Assembly: GCA_002245135.1 (NCBI GenBank)
Contig: NGBS01000604.1
Coordinates: 58,501 to 122,500 of the forward strand
Reading direction: 5' to 3'
Origin: Proteromonas lacertae
Taxonomy: Eukaryota > Sar > Bigyra > Opalinata > Proteromonadidae
Length of the DNA: 64,000 nt
Positions 11,491 to 24,465 of the stretch are shown here, piece after piece. The notes under the pieces are model-generated. The model worked only from the letters and a program-made list of their open reading frames with translations. It did no database searches and was not told where the DNA came from. Each line of letters opens with the position of its first letter. Positions within the stretch are counted from its first letter, which is position 1. Both the position numbers and the translations under genes were made by a program.

Positions 11491-14400
11491 ATGTCTCAAT
11501 ATTTCGAGCATGCCATTAAATTGAGTGATAGTGGTAATGCGAAGGCAACGAACATGCACTGGAGTGATACTGAGTCAATAGTTGGAATTAGTAACAGTGA
11601 AGGTGGTTTAGGGTTCTTTCAAGGAGAAGTATAATATATTATTTTTTATTAATATGATTTATTGATTTATAATGTATAGGGAACAAAGATAACTTGTCCT
11701 TTTGCTCGATCTGGTCATGTTTGCACTTCTTTTGGATGGAAACCTAATGTATAATAAATAAATAAATCATCAAATAATATCAAATAGGAAAAAATATGTG
11801 TAGCTGGTTGGGATGATGGCTGTATCTCCTACTGGAACAGCAAAGAAGGTGGACCAATCGATCATACAGGAATACATCGTACTAACGTATTAATGTTAGA
11901 ATGGAGTCCAGACGGTGAATTATTTATCACATGTGACAGTAGAGGAGGATTAGCAGTCTGGAGACCAGCTCAAAGAGGTCGTCTATCTAAGCCAATTTAC
12001 CACAATACCGACAATAGAATCATGAAACACGTAGCTTTCGCAAATCCAACTGAAATCAGTACAGGTAAAGAGAGTGGTATTTTACACACCTTCTTTTTAG
12101 CAGGCCAAAATAATTCTTTATATATGTGTGATGATATGAAGCAATGTATCTTTCTAAAGAGTTTTAAGAGTGAAATTGATCAATTATTGTTTTACAGTGA
12201 AAAGAGTAGGTTAGTGATATTATGTAATGATCAATCATTAATACAATTCTTATATTGTGATGATGGATCATTACAACCTTGTTCCAAAGTAAAATTGAAC
12301 ATAATGGGTACAAAGGGAATACTGAAAGCTGATTGGATAGCTCCAGGATTACTTGCAACGGTTAGTGGTGATTATAGTATAAAGTTCTGGGATTTGATGT
12401 ATGATAGTAATTATTCATTAACAACTTCATCATTTGCTAGTAAAGATGCAGGTGTAACAATCAAAGTAGTAAGTGCTAAAAGTAGAGAAAATAACCAAAA
12501 CAGTGATTCAAAAGAAGAAGAAAAGAAATTAAATTCAACAACCACAGTTACTCGTTCTAACTTTGGCATTCAAAAGAGAGATGAATTATACACGTTCGCA
12601 TTCGATAAGAACAGAAGAATACTCTGTGCAACAGGTAAACAAGGAACAATATACTTCTGGAAATATATCTATAAAACAAAAGATAATAATAATGATAATA
12701 ATGATCGTGTTCAAAGTTTAGAAGTACATTGGAAGCCATTAGATATCTTCCCAAACAATGATTTAGATAATTCTAATGGTGATGTCAGAGGTCCAAAACA
12801 GCTTGGTACTTATATGGCTTGGGGACCTGGAAATGGATGTGTAGTAGTGAATTTTAATGGACATCCTTATATATATAGTGAAAACACATTGAAAAGAATA
12901 TTAAGAGATAATATAGCAGCCGTTCAGATTAGCGCGAATGAGATATTAATAGATGATGGTGAAAAGAGTGGTAGTTATTTATACACAAATCCATTTACTA
13001 TTTATGGAATTGATATATCAAAGAATATTATTTTATTTCATAATGATAATACAGTCAATTTAATTGAAGTTGATCCAAAGGAACATACTACAAAGCAAAA
13101 AGGTACTTTTACTAGACAAAGTATAAGATGTATTGGTATATATGATGATAATATATATATTGGATGTGATAAAGGTGTGGAAATAGTCAACACAAGTGGT
13201 GTGAATAAAGGAGAAATTAGCTTTATGGAAGGTGAAGGAATACCAACTCATATTAGCATAAATAATGTATATATATATATATTGATATTTTTCTTCTCTT
13301 TTTCCCCTTTTTATGTATATATATATATAGAACTTCATGGCTGTCTGCACTAGTGGTAAAAATCTCCGTATATACGATATAAAGCGTAAAGATCCAAAAC
13401 TTCTTACAAACGGTGGAAAAATCGTCATTCATACTGAAGAAGGTGAAATTAAACCAATCATTCGATCAATCTCAGTCAACAGTGATGGTAAAAGAGTCAG
13501 TATACTATCAAATAAACATATTAGTGGAAGTATGATAGCTCCAGATCCTGTAATTTATATATTCAACAGTGAATTAGATAGTATCTTAACCTACAAATGT
13601 GAAAATGATTTTATACCAATGTTTCATTATTGGGATAATTGTGAATCAACATTATTATGTATTCAATGTAATAAAGAAGATGATTCTTTAGATATTAAAG
13701 CAAATATTCCATCAGTATTTGCTCAAGAAGATGAGAATGAGAATGAAAGTGTGATTATTTCTACGTTATTTTGTTCAAGTGAATACGGAGTCAAATTAGC
13801 AGATACTATTCATCAAAGTAAACAAGTGAATTGTCTGATGGGAATTAATGCTCCAAACTTATATTTTGCTAATAAAATTGGAAAAGATATAAAGAGTATA
13901 CATTATTTATTATATTTATATATAGATATTCAATTAATTAAAACCAGACTAATGAGAGATTTTGTTGGATTTCAAGAAGGTGAATTAGATGACAAAATGA
14001 AACGAGCATTGCTTGACTTCAGTTATAATCTCACTATTGGTAATATGGATGCTGCTTATGCAAGTGTAAAAAATATCAGTAATATCAATATATGGGAGAA
14101 TATGGCATTAATGTGTATTAAAACAATGAGATTAGATGTGGCTCAAGTCTGCTTGTCTCAAATGGGTCATGGCAGAGGTGCTCATGCTGTAAGAAAGTGT
14201 TTAATTGATGAAACCAATAGTAAAGAGGTAGTTGTAGCAATGTTAGCAATACAATTAGGACATTTGGATGAAGCTAAGCAATTGTATGAAAGTTGTGGAA
14301 GATATGATTTATTGAATGATTTATATCAAGCTGCTGGACAGTGGACGAAGGCATTAGAGATTGCTAGAGATAAAGACCGTGTACATTTGAGAACCACTCA

Positions 14401-16015
14401 TTTCCAATATGCTAAGCATTTAGAATCTATTCTTAACTACAAGAAAGCTATTGAACACTATGAAAGTGCAAATGTCAGTGTTACTGAAGTACCTAGGATG
14501 CTATATGATAAAGAAAATATGGGTGAGTTACAGGCTTATATACAACAAAGTAAAGATTTGAGATTATTGAAATGGTGGGGTCAATATTGCGAATCTAAAG
14601 GAGATTTCACTTCTGCATTAACCTATTATAAAAACAGTGAAGATATATTGTCACAAGTAAGAATCTTATGCAGTATGAAGAATTACGATGCTGCCTGTGA
14701 GTTAGTTCGAACAACAGGAGATCAAGCCGGCTCTTATCATTTGGCTAGACAGTTTGAAAGTCAAGGAGAAATACAAAAAGCCATAACATACTATATCAGT
14801 GCAAAGAAATATGGCCATGCTGTTACTTTAGCTAAAGATAGTGGATTAGACAATGATTTGTTGAATTTAGCCTTAATGTCAAGTAAAAAGAGACAAGTTG
14901 AAGTAGCTAACTACTTTGAAAATAAAGGTGAGATGGAAAAAGCAGTAAAATTATATCACAAAGCAGGACAAATCCACAAAGCCATGGACTTATGTAAGAA
15001 AGGTCAATTATACGATCTAATGGGAGAAGTGACTGAAGATTTATCTGAAGCATCACCAGAAATGTTATTAAAATGCACACAATATTTCATAGACAACGGA
15101 CAAGTAGATAAGGCAATTGAGCTATATGCAGCTAGTGGTAAATATGAAACTGCTTTAGAAATGATCGAGAAGAATAATATCAAAGTAACACCTGAAATAG
15201 TTGAGAAAATGTCAATTCCAAAAAGTGAAGATGCTGCAGCTGAAAAGAGAAGAGCTACATTATTAGTAAAGTTAGCAGATATATGTCAGAACCAAGGTAT
15301 GTTTAAAGAAGCTACTAAGATCTATGCTAAGGCAGGATATAAGAAGGAAGCTATAAATTGTTTAATTCGAAGTGGTGATACTGAAAAAATCATTTTCTTT
15401 GCAAATGTAAGTAAGAATAGAGAAGTATATTTATTGGCTGGTAATTATTTACAAGGACTGACAGAGAAAAACGATCCAACTATGATGACAACAATTGTAT
15501 CATTTTATACTAAAGCCAAAGCATACCGACAATTATCTAACTTCTATCAAAGTTATGCTCAAAGCCAAATTGATGAATATAGAGATTATCTAAAAGCACA
15601 ACAAGCTTTACTCAAAGCTCAACAAGCCTTGGATAAAGGATCAACTGATAAGAATGATGAGAGTTATATCACCTTATTAAACAAAATGAAATATGTGGAA
15701 GGTTATTGTGAAGCTCAAAATATGCTTGTTACTGATCAAGCTCAAGGATTGACAATGTGTTTGGCTTTATTGAAAATGCCAGATATTGAGATAATTGTAA
15801 GAATTGGTGATGTTTATACTTTAATTATAGAAACATATGTTGATAAGAAGATGTATAAAGAAGGATTGTACTATCTTCAAGAAATGCAGAATAGACAGAT
15901 AAATATAAGAGAATATGTTGATGAATCATTAATTTATGAAGTTTACAATGCATTAGGCATCGCTAGTGATGAGAAAGAAGATGATACTATTCCAGACGAT
16001 ATTGCTGATGATTAA
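11491..16015 (+). CDS. IFT140: Intraflagellar transport protein 140 (IFT-A complex)
   Basis: IFT140 is a core subunit of the IFT-A complex that drives retrograde transport in cilia and loads membrane proteins. Five exons (11491-11628, 11680-11748, 11788-13266, 13331-13895, 13926-16015) give 1446 aa, close to the usual 1460. The N-terminal half is WD40 propellers (LEWSPDGELF, CVAGWDDGCISYW, FAFDKNRRILCATG). The C-terminal half is TPR-like solenoid with family landmarks MRDFVGFQEGE, LDVAQVCLSQMGHGRGAHAV, AGQWTKALEIARDKDRVHLR and GDTEKIIFFANVS. The tail is acidic, as in other IFT140s. Intron 4 (13896-13925, 30 nt) is in frame and would be missed by ORF calling; intron 3 is 64 nt. Codon use matches the neighbours. 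This gene shows that the organism is ciliated. Confidence 0.97.
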
Positions 16016-16172
16016 AAATATATATTTGATTATTACTTTATTATTTTTATTACTGTTTTTTTTTTTTTTGATTTATTTATGATTTGAAAAACAAGAATAA
16101 TTATTAATATTATAATTTTATGTTTTTTTTGTATCTATTGATATTCTTTGAAAAAGTAATTATTTAATTCCC

Positions 16173-16949
16173 TTAACAACAACCTTTCTTCTTTTCACCT
16201 TGACCAGCATTCACATTCTCAGAATTTATTTGCACTGTCCCAGAAGATGCAGGCTGAACAGCACCAGCTCCACCATCACCAGCTGCAGCACCTCCTTCCG
16301 TTGTATTTCCATTAGATAATATCGATGATTCAACTTGATTTTGATTCTTTAATAATTCTTTGGCAATGTATGTAAATATAGCTTGTACACCATCTCCTGT
16401 CTTTGCTGAAGTTTCAAAATAAGGTGAATTATATTTTAAAGCATATTCTTTTCCTCTTGCTGGAGTTATTACTTTTTCCATATCACTTTTATTACCAGCA
16501 ACAGCCATTACGATATTTTCACTTACATGCTTTCGCAATTCTTCAATCCAACCATCTAATTGTTCTAGTGTTTCTGGCTTTGTAACATCACAAACCAAAA
16601 TTGCTATTTAGATTATTATATTAAAGTAATATTATACCTGCAGCTGCTGATCTGAAATAAAGTGAAGCCATTGATTTGAATCTTTCTTGACCTATTATTT
16701 ATTATGAAGAATGACTCATACCTGCTGTATCCCATATTTGTAATGTTAATTTACTTCCTCCCATCACCAATCTCTTCATTAAAAATGAAGCACCTATAGT
16801 TGTAGAAGTATTGTCACAAAACTCACCATTTACATATCTAAGAGTTAAAGAAGTCTTTCCAACATCTATATGGTAAACAGATTTATTACTAAATTTATTA
16901 TACCAGATGGACCTATAACAACTATCTTCTTCTGCAATCCTTCAGACAT
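16173..16949 (-). CDS. Rab5/Rab22-like small GTPase
   Basis: Four exons (16949-16904, 16865-16722, 16691-16638, 16603-16173) give 224 aa. G1 is GPSDVGKTS at residues 13-21, with Asp where most Rabs have Gly. Switch I is TTIGASF, G3 is WDTAGQERF, G4 is NKSD and G5 is ETSAK. The C-terminus ends KKKGCC, a CC-type double geranylgeranylation signal. TIGASF and the run after WDTAG place it with the endosomal Rab5/21/22 group, which recruits effectors in early endocytosis. A Gly/Ala/Asn-rich hypervariable tail of about 50 residues precedes the prenylation site. It diverges from phosphomevalonate kinase with only 48 bp between the two ATGs. Confidence 0.92.
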
Positions 16950-16976
16950 TTTAAATCTTATGAAATACAAACCTAT

Positions 16977-16984
16977 TCAAGCTT
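16977..16984. promoter_or_regulatory. TCAAGCTT element in the 48-bp Rab/PMK gap
   Basis: TCAAGCTT is the only non-trivial sequence in the gap between two divergent start codons. It matches the TCAAGC half of the element found near other genes, and it is close to palindromic (AAGCTT), which would suit a bidirectional promoter. Confidence 0.35.
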
Positions 16985-16997
16985 TTTATTTTAGTTA

Positions 16998-17558
16998 ATG
17001 CAGAAATCAATATGTTCTACTCCTGGTAAAGTCTTTGTTGTTGGAGGATATGTTGTGTTAGAGAAAAATGACGGATTGGTGTTTGAAACATCCTGTCGTA
17101 TAACCTCCATTACTGAATGGGTTGTATAATTATTCTGTAGTTATTTTTATTAGTCTTGCCAACATAAAACTCCAAATATACTCAAAATAAAAGTGTTTAG
17201 TCAACTGTTTAATAGTCCATCAGAATATCAAATTGATTTAAGTAATCAATTTCGTTCAATAACTGTTATGTATCATTTTCATAATTTCAATTATTTATCA
17301 TGAGTAGATTAGAGAATCAAGTTGATACACTTTATATCTACCACTGTATCGATTCATGTCTTGATATATTACTCAATCATACAACACTGGATAGTAGTAA
17401 ACCATTAATGAAAATATTACAAAAATATACAAACGATTATGAATTACATATCAAAATAGAATCTGACAAAGAGTTTTATAATAATATTTATAAAACTGGT
17501 TTAGGATCTTCTTCAGCTTTAGTAACCAGTTTATGTGGTTCAATTTATTCATTATTTC

Positions 17559-17589
<31 letters not shown>

Positions 17590-18606
17590 ATATAATATGT
17601 TTTTATTAATTTAACTACATAGTGAAAAGAAGAGTTTTGATTTAAATGATAAATCCTTCATATTTTTTTTATCTCAATTAAGTCATTTCAAAGCTCAAGG
17701 TAAAATAGGAAGTGGATTTGATATTAGTACAGCCATATTTGGTAGTCAAATTTATCATGGTGGAAATCGAAAGAATATAATAGAAGAATTAGATGAAAGT
17801 ATAAATAATAAATATATTTATATATATATATAGTTTTATTATCCCATAATTTCATCAATAATGATTTATTTACTTCAATTTCTTTCCCGTTTCCATTACA
17901 ATTATATATATTAATTCCAATCATTCCAATGAAACCTACAATCGATAAAAATACTCCACCAAGATCATCTTCATCATCATGTAATGAAACAACTCCATTA
18001 AAAACACCTCGAAGTGCTCGCTTAAATCGAAGAAGAAAAAGTTCAATGGAAAACCAATATGAAACAAAAACAAAATTGTTTGTTAATAATTTCAACGAAT
18101 GGAGAAGAGAGAATAAAGATAGTTTATTATATAATACATTATGTTTTTATATAAATGATTATATAAAGATAATGAGTGAATTAATAAGATATATGAATGA
18201 AAATCCAATAGGAGTTTGTTCATTAAGTGAAAGTTTGAGTGAAGAAGATAATATCGAATTATATTTTGATAATTTGAAAGAAGAAAAGAATGAATTAATA
18301 AAATCAATTCAATGTAAAAATCGACTTATTAATTATTATTATAACAAATTAGGAATAGAAAGTAATACTGATATAGTTCCGTCAATTCAATTTGAAATAA
18401 TAAGTAAATTATATGAATATAAAAGTGTATTAAGTGTAGGAATACCTGGAGCAGGTGGTTATGATGGAATTTATATAATAAATATGGGTAAAATAGATAG
18501 TGAAATAATCGAATATTTATTATTAAATTATAATTTGAAATTATTAAATGTAAGTAATAATGATAATTTAAAAAGTGGAATAGAAATAGAAAGTAATGAA
18601 TTTTGA
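16998..18606 (+). CDS. ERG8: Phosphomevalonate kinase (ERG8 type, GHMP kinase)
   Basis: Phosphorylates mevalonate 5-phosphate to the diphosphate in the mevalonate route to isoprenoids. Five exons (16998-17123, 17154-17269, 17308-17559, 17623-17798, 17834-18606) give 480 aa. GHMP motifs in order: STPGKVFVVGGYVVLE at the N-terminus, TGLGSSSALVTSL (ATP loop), then HFKAQGKIGSGFDISTAIFGSQ, which is diagnostic for phosphomevalonate kinase, and the C-terminal VGIPGAGGYDGIYI. Between the last two lies a Ser/Thr/Arg-rich insertion (SSSSSCNETTPLKTPRSAR) not usual in the family. Intron 3 holds a (TA)n run. The stop lies only 11 bp from the stop of the convergent dead kinase gene. Confidence 0.92.
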
Positions 18607-18617
18607 ATATTAATTAA

Positions 18618-19763
18618 TTATGAAATATAAGTAATATTTGGATATTTTTTAATTATTCTTCTTTTATAATCTTCATAATTTCTTATTTTATTTCCACTAA
18701 TCCATAATGATTTTAATTCTTTACATTTGTGAAGATTATTTATCATTATTTCTCCACCATTATAACTAATATTGTTAAATCGTATATTCAATTCTTTTAA
18801 TTTAGGTATTTCATTCAAATTTTAACATAAATATCTCACTCTTTCATCATCTATGTCATTAGCTATTTATTATAATTTATAATATTATAATTCTTCTAAA
18901 TTTGGAAAGTATTTCAAACATTTTGAGAATGTTTTTATTCCTTCTGAAGTTATTTCATTTGCTAAAATTATAATCATTATATTTTATACCATATAAATTA
19001 ATAACTGTTATATTATTAATTGTATTAAGCCTTGAACATAAATATTTCATTCCTTCATCTCCATTTTCACATTCTTATGGAATATATTCCATATTTAATA
19101 TATTTAACAGGGTTTCAGATATGTTTGAACCAATAAATGGATATTTCCCACTTTTTATATAATAGAATATTAATCCAAAATTCCAAATATCACTTGATAT
19201 ATCCAACTCTTTTCCTAATAATTCATCATAATAAACAAAACATAAATCATTTCTTTTACCATCATTCTTCATTCCTTCTCTTCCTTTAAACAACAAATTA
19301 TTTAAATAATCACTTATTATCACTTCATTTTCATCATTTAAAAAGATATTTGAGGGTTTTAAATCACTGTGAATTGTTCCACTTTCATTTAAACTCTTCA
19401 ATACATTCATTATTCCATTCAATACTTCAAATACACTACTTTCTTCAAAGTATTTCAGAGGATTTATTATATCTAAGTAAGTTTTATACTCTCTCATCCT
19501 CCTTTCATTTCGATTATTTTGTATTTCATTAAGCCATCAATATTCATATTATTCACTATTTTCATTATTGTCACCACTTTTTCAACTACTTTTTGATCTA
19601 ACTCTCTCACATTCATCACTTTCAATAGTTTCCTTGTCTTGTTGTTAATATCTCGAATTTTTAGTATTTCATTACCATTTTCATGACTTAACAACTATAA
19701 AAGAGTAAAACAAATTAATACTTCATATTTAATATCATTCAACCAACCAGATAAGGATTCCAT
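18618..19763 (-). pseudogene. Dead kinase-LRR gene, copy D
   Basis: This is the inverted copy of the intact gene at 42351-44049, including about 100 bp of upstream sequence. Start MESLSGWLND at 19763, first intron conserved. Lesions, in order: a 16-bp deletion near 19497-19500 that shifts the frame; TAA directly after EYIP at 19077-19075; a deletion joining the kinase end to an LRR exon; loss of a GT donor (aa in its place) before the last exon; and a further TAA near 18829. The kinase part still shows HSDLKPSNIF and SDY, as in the intact copy. The last exon (18818-18618) still reads as LRR. Clearly a pseudogene. Confidence 0.85.
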
Positions 19764-19946
19764 TTTTTTCTATCCAATTATCTACAACAGAACAATACAG
19801 GAAGAAGAAAAAACAAAAATTTAAATATCAAACTTTTTTACAGTAGGTTTGGTAATTTTCTAGAACTTTCTGATTTTTTATTTTCTTTTTATAAATCAAA
19901 AACAATCACAAATTCAGTTTAAATAATACATTATTCGTATTATAAA

Positions 19947-22900
19947 TTAAAATAACATCATTCTCCTTAATTTCACTACTACAATTGTAATTGAACATAG
20001 GAAAAATGAAGATGCTATTAGATATAATGATATATTCAACAACATTTCATTCTTCTTTATTTCTTCTTTATTTTCTATTTCTTTAACTGCAATTTCTGTT
20101 GTTGTTTCTTCTTCATCATTTGATTCTCTTTCTAAATCTTCTTGTTCTTCACCTTTTTCATCTTTTTCTTTATTATATTTTTCTACTTTAACATCTTCTT
20201 TATCTTTAACATTTTGTTCTTTTATTTCAATATTCAATTCATTTATTTCTTTCTCTTTCTCTTTCTCTTTCTCTTTCTCTTTCTCTTTCTCTTTCTCTTT
20301 CTCTTTCTCTTTCTCTTTCTCTTTTCTCTCTTTCTCTTTCTCTTTCTCTTTTTTCTCTTTCTCTTTTCTCTTTCTCTTTCTCTTTCTCTTTTTTCTCTTT
20401 CTCTTTCTCTTTCTCTTTCTCTTTCTCTTTCTCTTTCTCTTTCTCTTTCTCTTTCTCTTTCTCTTTCTCTTTCTCAGTATCTTTCTCAGTATCTTCTTCT
20501 TTCATTTCTTCATTTTCATTACATTCAATTTCTTTACCATCTTCGATATTTTTCAAAAAGTAATTTAAAGCTATTTCTAAATCTTTATTCATCTCTTCAT
20601 TTTCTTTCACTTTTTCATTCTCTTTTTGCTTTTCTTCAATTTTTATATTATCTAATAATTTCATTTCTTTTTCACTCTTTATTATGATTCTTCCATTATT
20701 CTGATTTGTATTATTCTCTAATAAAGTGATTGGTTTTTCAGCTTCACTTCTTCTATTATCATTATTATTATAACTTACACTACTTGATTTTGAAAATGAT
20801 ACATTATTTATACCATATATTTGTGTATAATAAATAAATATAAATATTAATAATGGAATAAATATTGTAAACAACAATAGGAAAAACATATACTTCCATA
20901 TATTTACTTTTCTTTTATCCAAATTACATTCACTGTATTCACTTTTCATTATTCTACTTCGACCTTTTGTTTGAATTCCTCTTTCTTTATATTCTATTCT
21001 TGTTGTTGAGATACTTTCACTTTTACTAGGAGTTTGCATTTCAAATGATTTCATAAATGAACTTATATCACTTTCTGTTTCTTCTTCTTTTGTTTCTATT
21101 TTCTTTTTATCTTCATTTGAATCTGAAATTATATTCATTATTGGTTCATTACATATAAATTCTAGTTTAATCATTTTCTTTTCTATTTTATCTGTGTTAC
21201 TTTCATTATCTTTCATTTCAGGTTTATCATTAATCTTTTCATTCTTTATTGATATTACATTACATTCTATCAACTTCATTTCTCTTGATCCTGTATTACT
21301 TTCACTATCTTTTAATTCTGGTTTATCTACATCAGCTATACAATCAATTCTTTCAACTGGAGATAATATATTCTCTATCAGATTGTGATGATTTAAATGT
21401 ATTGAATGTGATTTTACTAATTTCATTTTTGCATTTTCAGTATTACTTTCACTATCTTTCATTTCCACTTTATTGTTATTACTAACATCAACTAAACTAT
21501 CAATTCTTTCAATTGGAGAAAGTGCATTTTTATATATATTATTATCATCCAAATTTATTGAATGATATTTTATTAATTTCATTTTTCCTGATTCTGTGTT
21601 ACTTTCACTATTCATCAATTCTGGTTTTGACTCACTGTTATTTGCAATTATACTACTTTCGATTGTTTCTACTGGAGATATTACACTTTCCATATTTTTA
21701 CTATGTTGTAATAACATAGAATTAGATTCTATTAATCTCATTTCTTTTGATTCTGTATTACTTTCATTATCTTTAACTTCAGGTTTATTATTTTTATCAA
21801 TGGTTGAAGTATCTATAGTTTCAACAGGAGACATTACACTTTCCATTCTCTTTATATTCTCTAAATCAATAGAATGTGATTCTATTAGTTTCATTTTTGT
21901 TGATTCTGTGTTACTTTCACTATCTATCAATTCTGGTTTTCTTTCACTATTAATACTACTTTCGATTGTTTCTACTGGAGTTTTAATTGAAGTTAATTCA
22001 TGTTCTCTCACTCTCATTTCACATTTCTCTGATTCAACAAATTCTAACTTTTGTATAACTTCTTTTTCTTTTGTTATTTCTTTTTCTTCTTCTATTATCA
22101 AATTCAAATTAGAAATTATTATGTGATTATCACTATCTTCTCTATTTATTATATCAATATTCTCATTACTAAAACTAAATATTATTCTTTCTGTACTTGT
22201 TTCTATTGATTCCATATCAATTCCTTTCATTGTTTGAATATCACAATTAATTATTGATAGTTCTGGTTTTATTGTACTAACATAATGTTCTCTTTTATCA
22301 TATCTGTTAACTACTGCTTTTATCTTTTCCTCATCCATTTCATTATCAGAAGATGAGGAGGATTTAACATTTTCATAATTATTATCTTTAGCACTTTCAT
22401 CATTCATATTTTCATCTGTTTTGGGTGATATACAATAAGGTGGTGTTAAAGAAGGAGGAGGTAAAAGAATTGACTTTTTTCTATTTGAATTTATTCTTCT
22501 TTCAAATATTCTACTTTTATCTATTCCAACTGTTGTATCTGATACTGATTTTTCTATCACATTATTTGTTGTATTATTTTCTTCATTTACAAATGGAGAA
22601 GACATATGAAATGATTTTTTACCTAAAGAGTTCAATCTTTTATTTCTAATAAACGATAAATTCTGATTAAAATCTATTTCTCTATCTGTTGAAGGAGTTT
22701 CACATATTTCTTTTTCTTTATTACTTTCTTCATTATAATACAACAATTCTTCTTCTTCTATTCCATCATTAATCATCATTATTGATTCATTATTCTCTTT
22801 TATTATTTCTTTCATCATTTCACTCTCTTTTTCATACTCTATTTTATTCATTTTATCTTTATGATAAACATCATTATCATCTATAAAGTCATCATCTTCT

Positions 22901-24255
22901 TTTTCATCTAATTTTATTGGAACTTTACTTGTAAATGTCAAATCATTCTCCATTATCTCAAATGCATTTACTGAATTAGATCTAGACATTCCTGAACCAC
23001 TAAAAGAAGCATTAGCTGATGAACAAGGACTTTCATCGGATGAGAATGATTTATGATTTGATACAGCTGGACTTAATAATGAACTTTCTTTCATACAAAT
23101 ATCACATTTATATCTATCTCTACTGTTATTTCCTAAACATTTTTCACAACATACTCTTCCACATTTATAACACATTATTCTCTTTTCAAATCGACCAAAT
23201 TCATTTGAACATTCATTATTCATACAATATTTACTACTATCATCAAATGCATATTTTACAACTACTGATAATGTTGGATTATTATTAATTAAAGTTTCTT
23301 TAGTTGTGTTTATTGCTTCTTTCCAACTTTTCATATCATTTTCATTTGAAAATGTCACTACAAATGATTTGATTGAACTTACTAGTTGAAATGATAATGC
23401 ATATTTATTCTCATTTAAATCATTTATTCGGATTTCATTTAAATTAAATATATTATGAAATTTTATGGATTTTCCCATCATTGAAGCTTGACCATACATC
23501 AAACTATCATTGAATAATACAAATCGATATTTTTTATCTTTCTTCTTATATAAATCACCTTCTTTTATGAATTTACGATTAGGTTTTAATATTAATATGT
23601 TTTTATTCCATTCTTCAAATATTCTTTTTACTGTTGATTCAGCTATATACTCATTTAATGATTTATTACATTCTTGAATTACTATATCTATTGATTTACT
23701 TGTAGATGTTATTTTTTCTTTTAAATTATTGTTGTTTTCATTTACACATTTTGATAATTCTTTTAATAATAATATATAACGAGGTAATCTTTGTATTGGC
23801 ATTATCTCTATCGAAGCAAAATTTAAACCATCACAATTTGGATTCTTTATACCTTCATCTATAATTGCTCTAAATTTCTTCTTTGATGATAAATTGTGTA
23901 TCTCTTCTATAAATCTTTGATTATCTCTGAAATACTTTAGATAAACTCTGAATTTGTCACTACTTCGAGATAAAATGTCACATATTCCTGTCACTTTATA
24001 TTCAGCACTTATATTATCTTTTCCTATCCTATTAAAGCCATCCACTATCTCTGTGTGTAAATCGATAATTGGCTTTAAGTATGGTATAAAATTATTTACA
24101 ATCTCATTTTTAAGATTTAATTTATTGAATGGAACAAAATAAACATCATTTAACACACTAATGGAATTAGATCATGAAATATTATACTTTAAATATTTTA
24201 AATACTTTCGTTCTGTTTCAAATGTCTCATTAATAATATAATCTATTTTATTCAT
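19947..24255 (-). CDS. RhoGEF (DH)-PH-FYVE protein with long tail and membrane anchor, copy F
   Basis: Exon 1 is 24255-24188, intron 30 nt, exon 2 from 24157. Domains: DH 1-190 (NVLNDVYFVPFNKL, MPIQRLPRYILLLKEL), PH about 215-320 (EGDLYKKKDKKYRFVLFNDS), then an FYVE-type finger about 325-375 with C-x4-C, C-x2-C, C-x2-C and C-x2-C. The order matches FGD-type exchange factors for Cdc42/Rho GTPases. The finger has KRIMCYKCG where true FYVE domains have RRHHCRxCG, so PI3P binding is doubtful. A disordered tail holds five or six 50-55-aa repeats (core SESNTES, then MKLIESHSI), then a membrane helix (FFLLLFTIFIPLLIFIF). The tail enters a GAGAAA repeat. In this sequence the frame ends ERNK-TGA at 20239; one base further on, the frame runs to 19947 and adds 96 aa with a second membrane helix. 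Confidence 0.82.
20239..20478 (-). repeat. GAGAAA hexanucleotide tract inside a coding region
   Basis: On the coding strand this is a long run of GAGAAA units, encoding Glu-Lys or Arg-Glu depending on register. It is interrupted by irregular units (about 20330, 20350, 20363 and 20389) that change the register, so the ORF reads EKEKEK first and RERERE later. Such tracts are prone to slippage. Confidence 0.85.
21170..21990 (-). repeat. Tandem protein repeats of about 50-55 aa
   Basis: Five or six degenerate units in the tail of the RhoGEF protein, each with KPEL-(K/M)DSESNTES, then MKLIESHSI-like, then SPVETI-like segments. Unit length varies slightly. No known domain is recognised. Confidence 0.75.
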
Positions 24256-24465
24256 TTACTTCAGAAGAAAAACATCTAAAAATGTAACAGCTATATTTTA
24301 TTCTTAATCAAGCAATGTCAATTTCATTCATTTTTAACATAATTTTCTGATATTTCTCTCAAAACACACAACCTTAGATTAATAAAATCAACACATACTT
24401 CAATCTCAAGAAAAAATTAAACAAACAATAAATGTTATATAATATAAGACAGAATTAACCAAAAT

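Noticed and set aside
17270-17307. Frameshift in phosphomevalonate kinase near the ATG at 17300
   Set aside because: A 38-nt GT-AG intron restores the frame, giving SITVILENQVDTLY.
20142-20687. Plus-strand ORF of 181 aa made of Phe, Leu and Ser
   Set aside because: It is the reverse strand of the GAGAAA tract and its flanks in the RhoGEF gene; composition is that of the repeat, not of a membrane protein.
19350-24142. Many plus-strand ORFs opposite the RhoGEF and kinase genes
   Set aside because: They are low-complexity Leu/Ser/Phe/Tyr translations of the reverse strand of AT-rich genes, as also happens opposite 44-46 kb and 29-32 kb.
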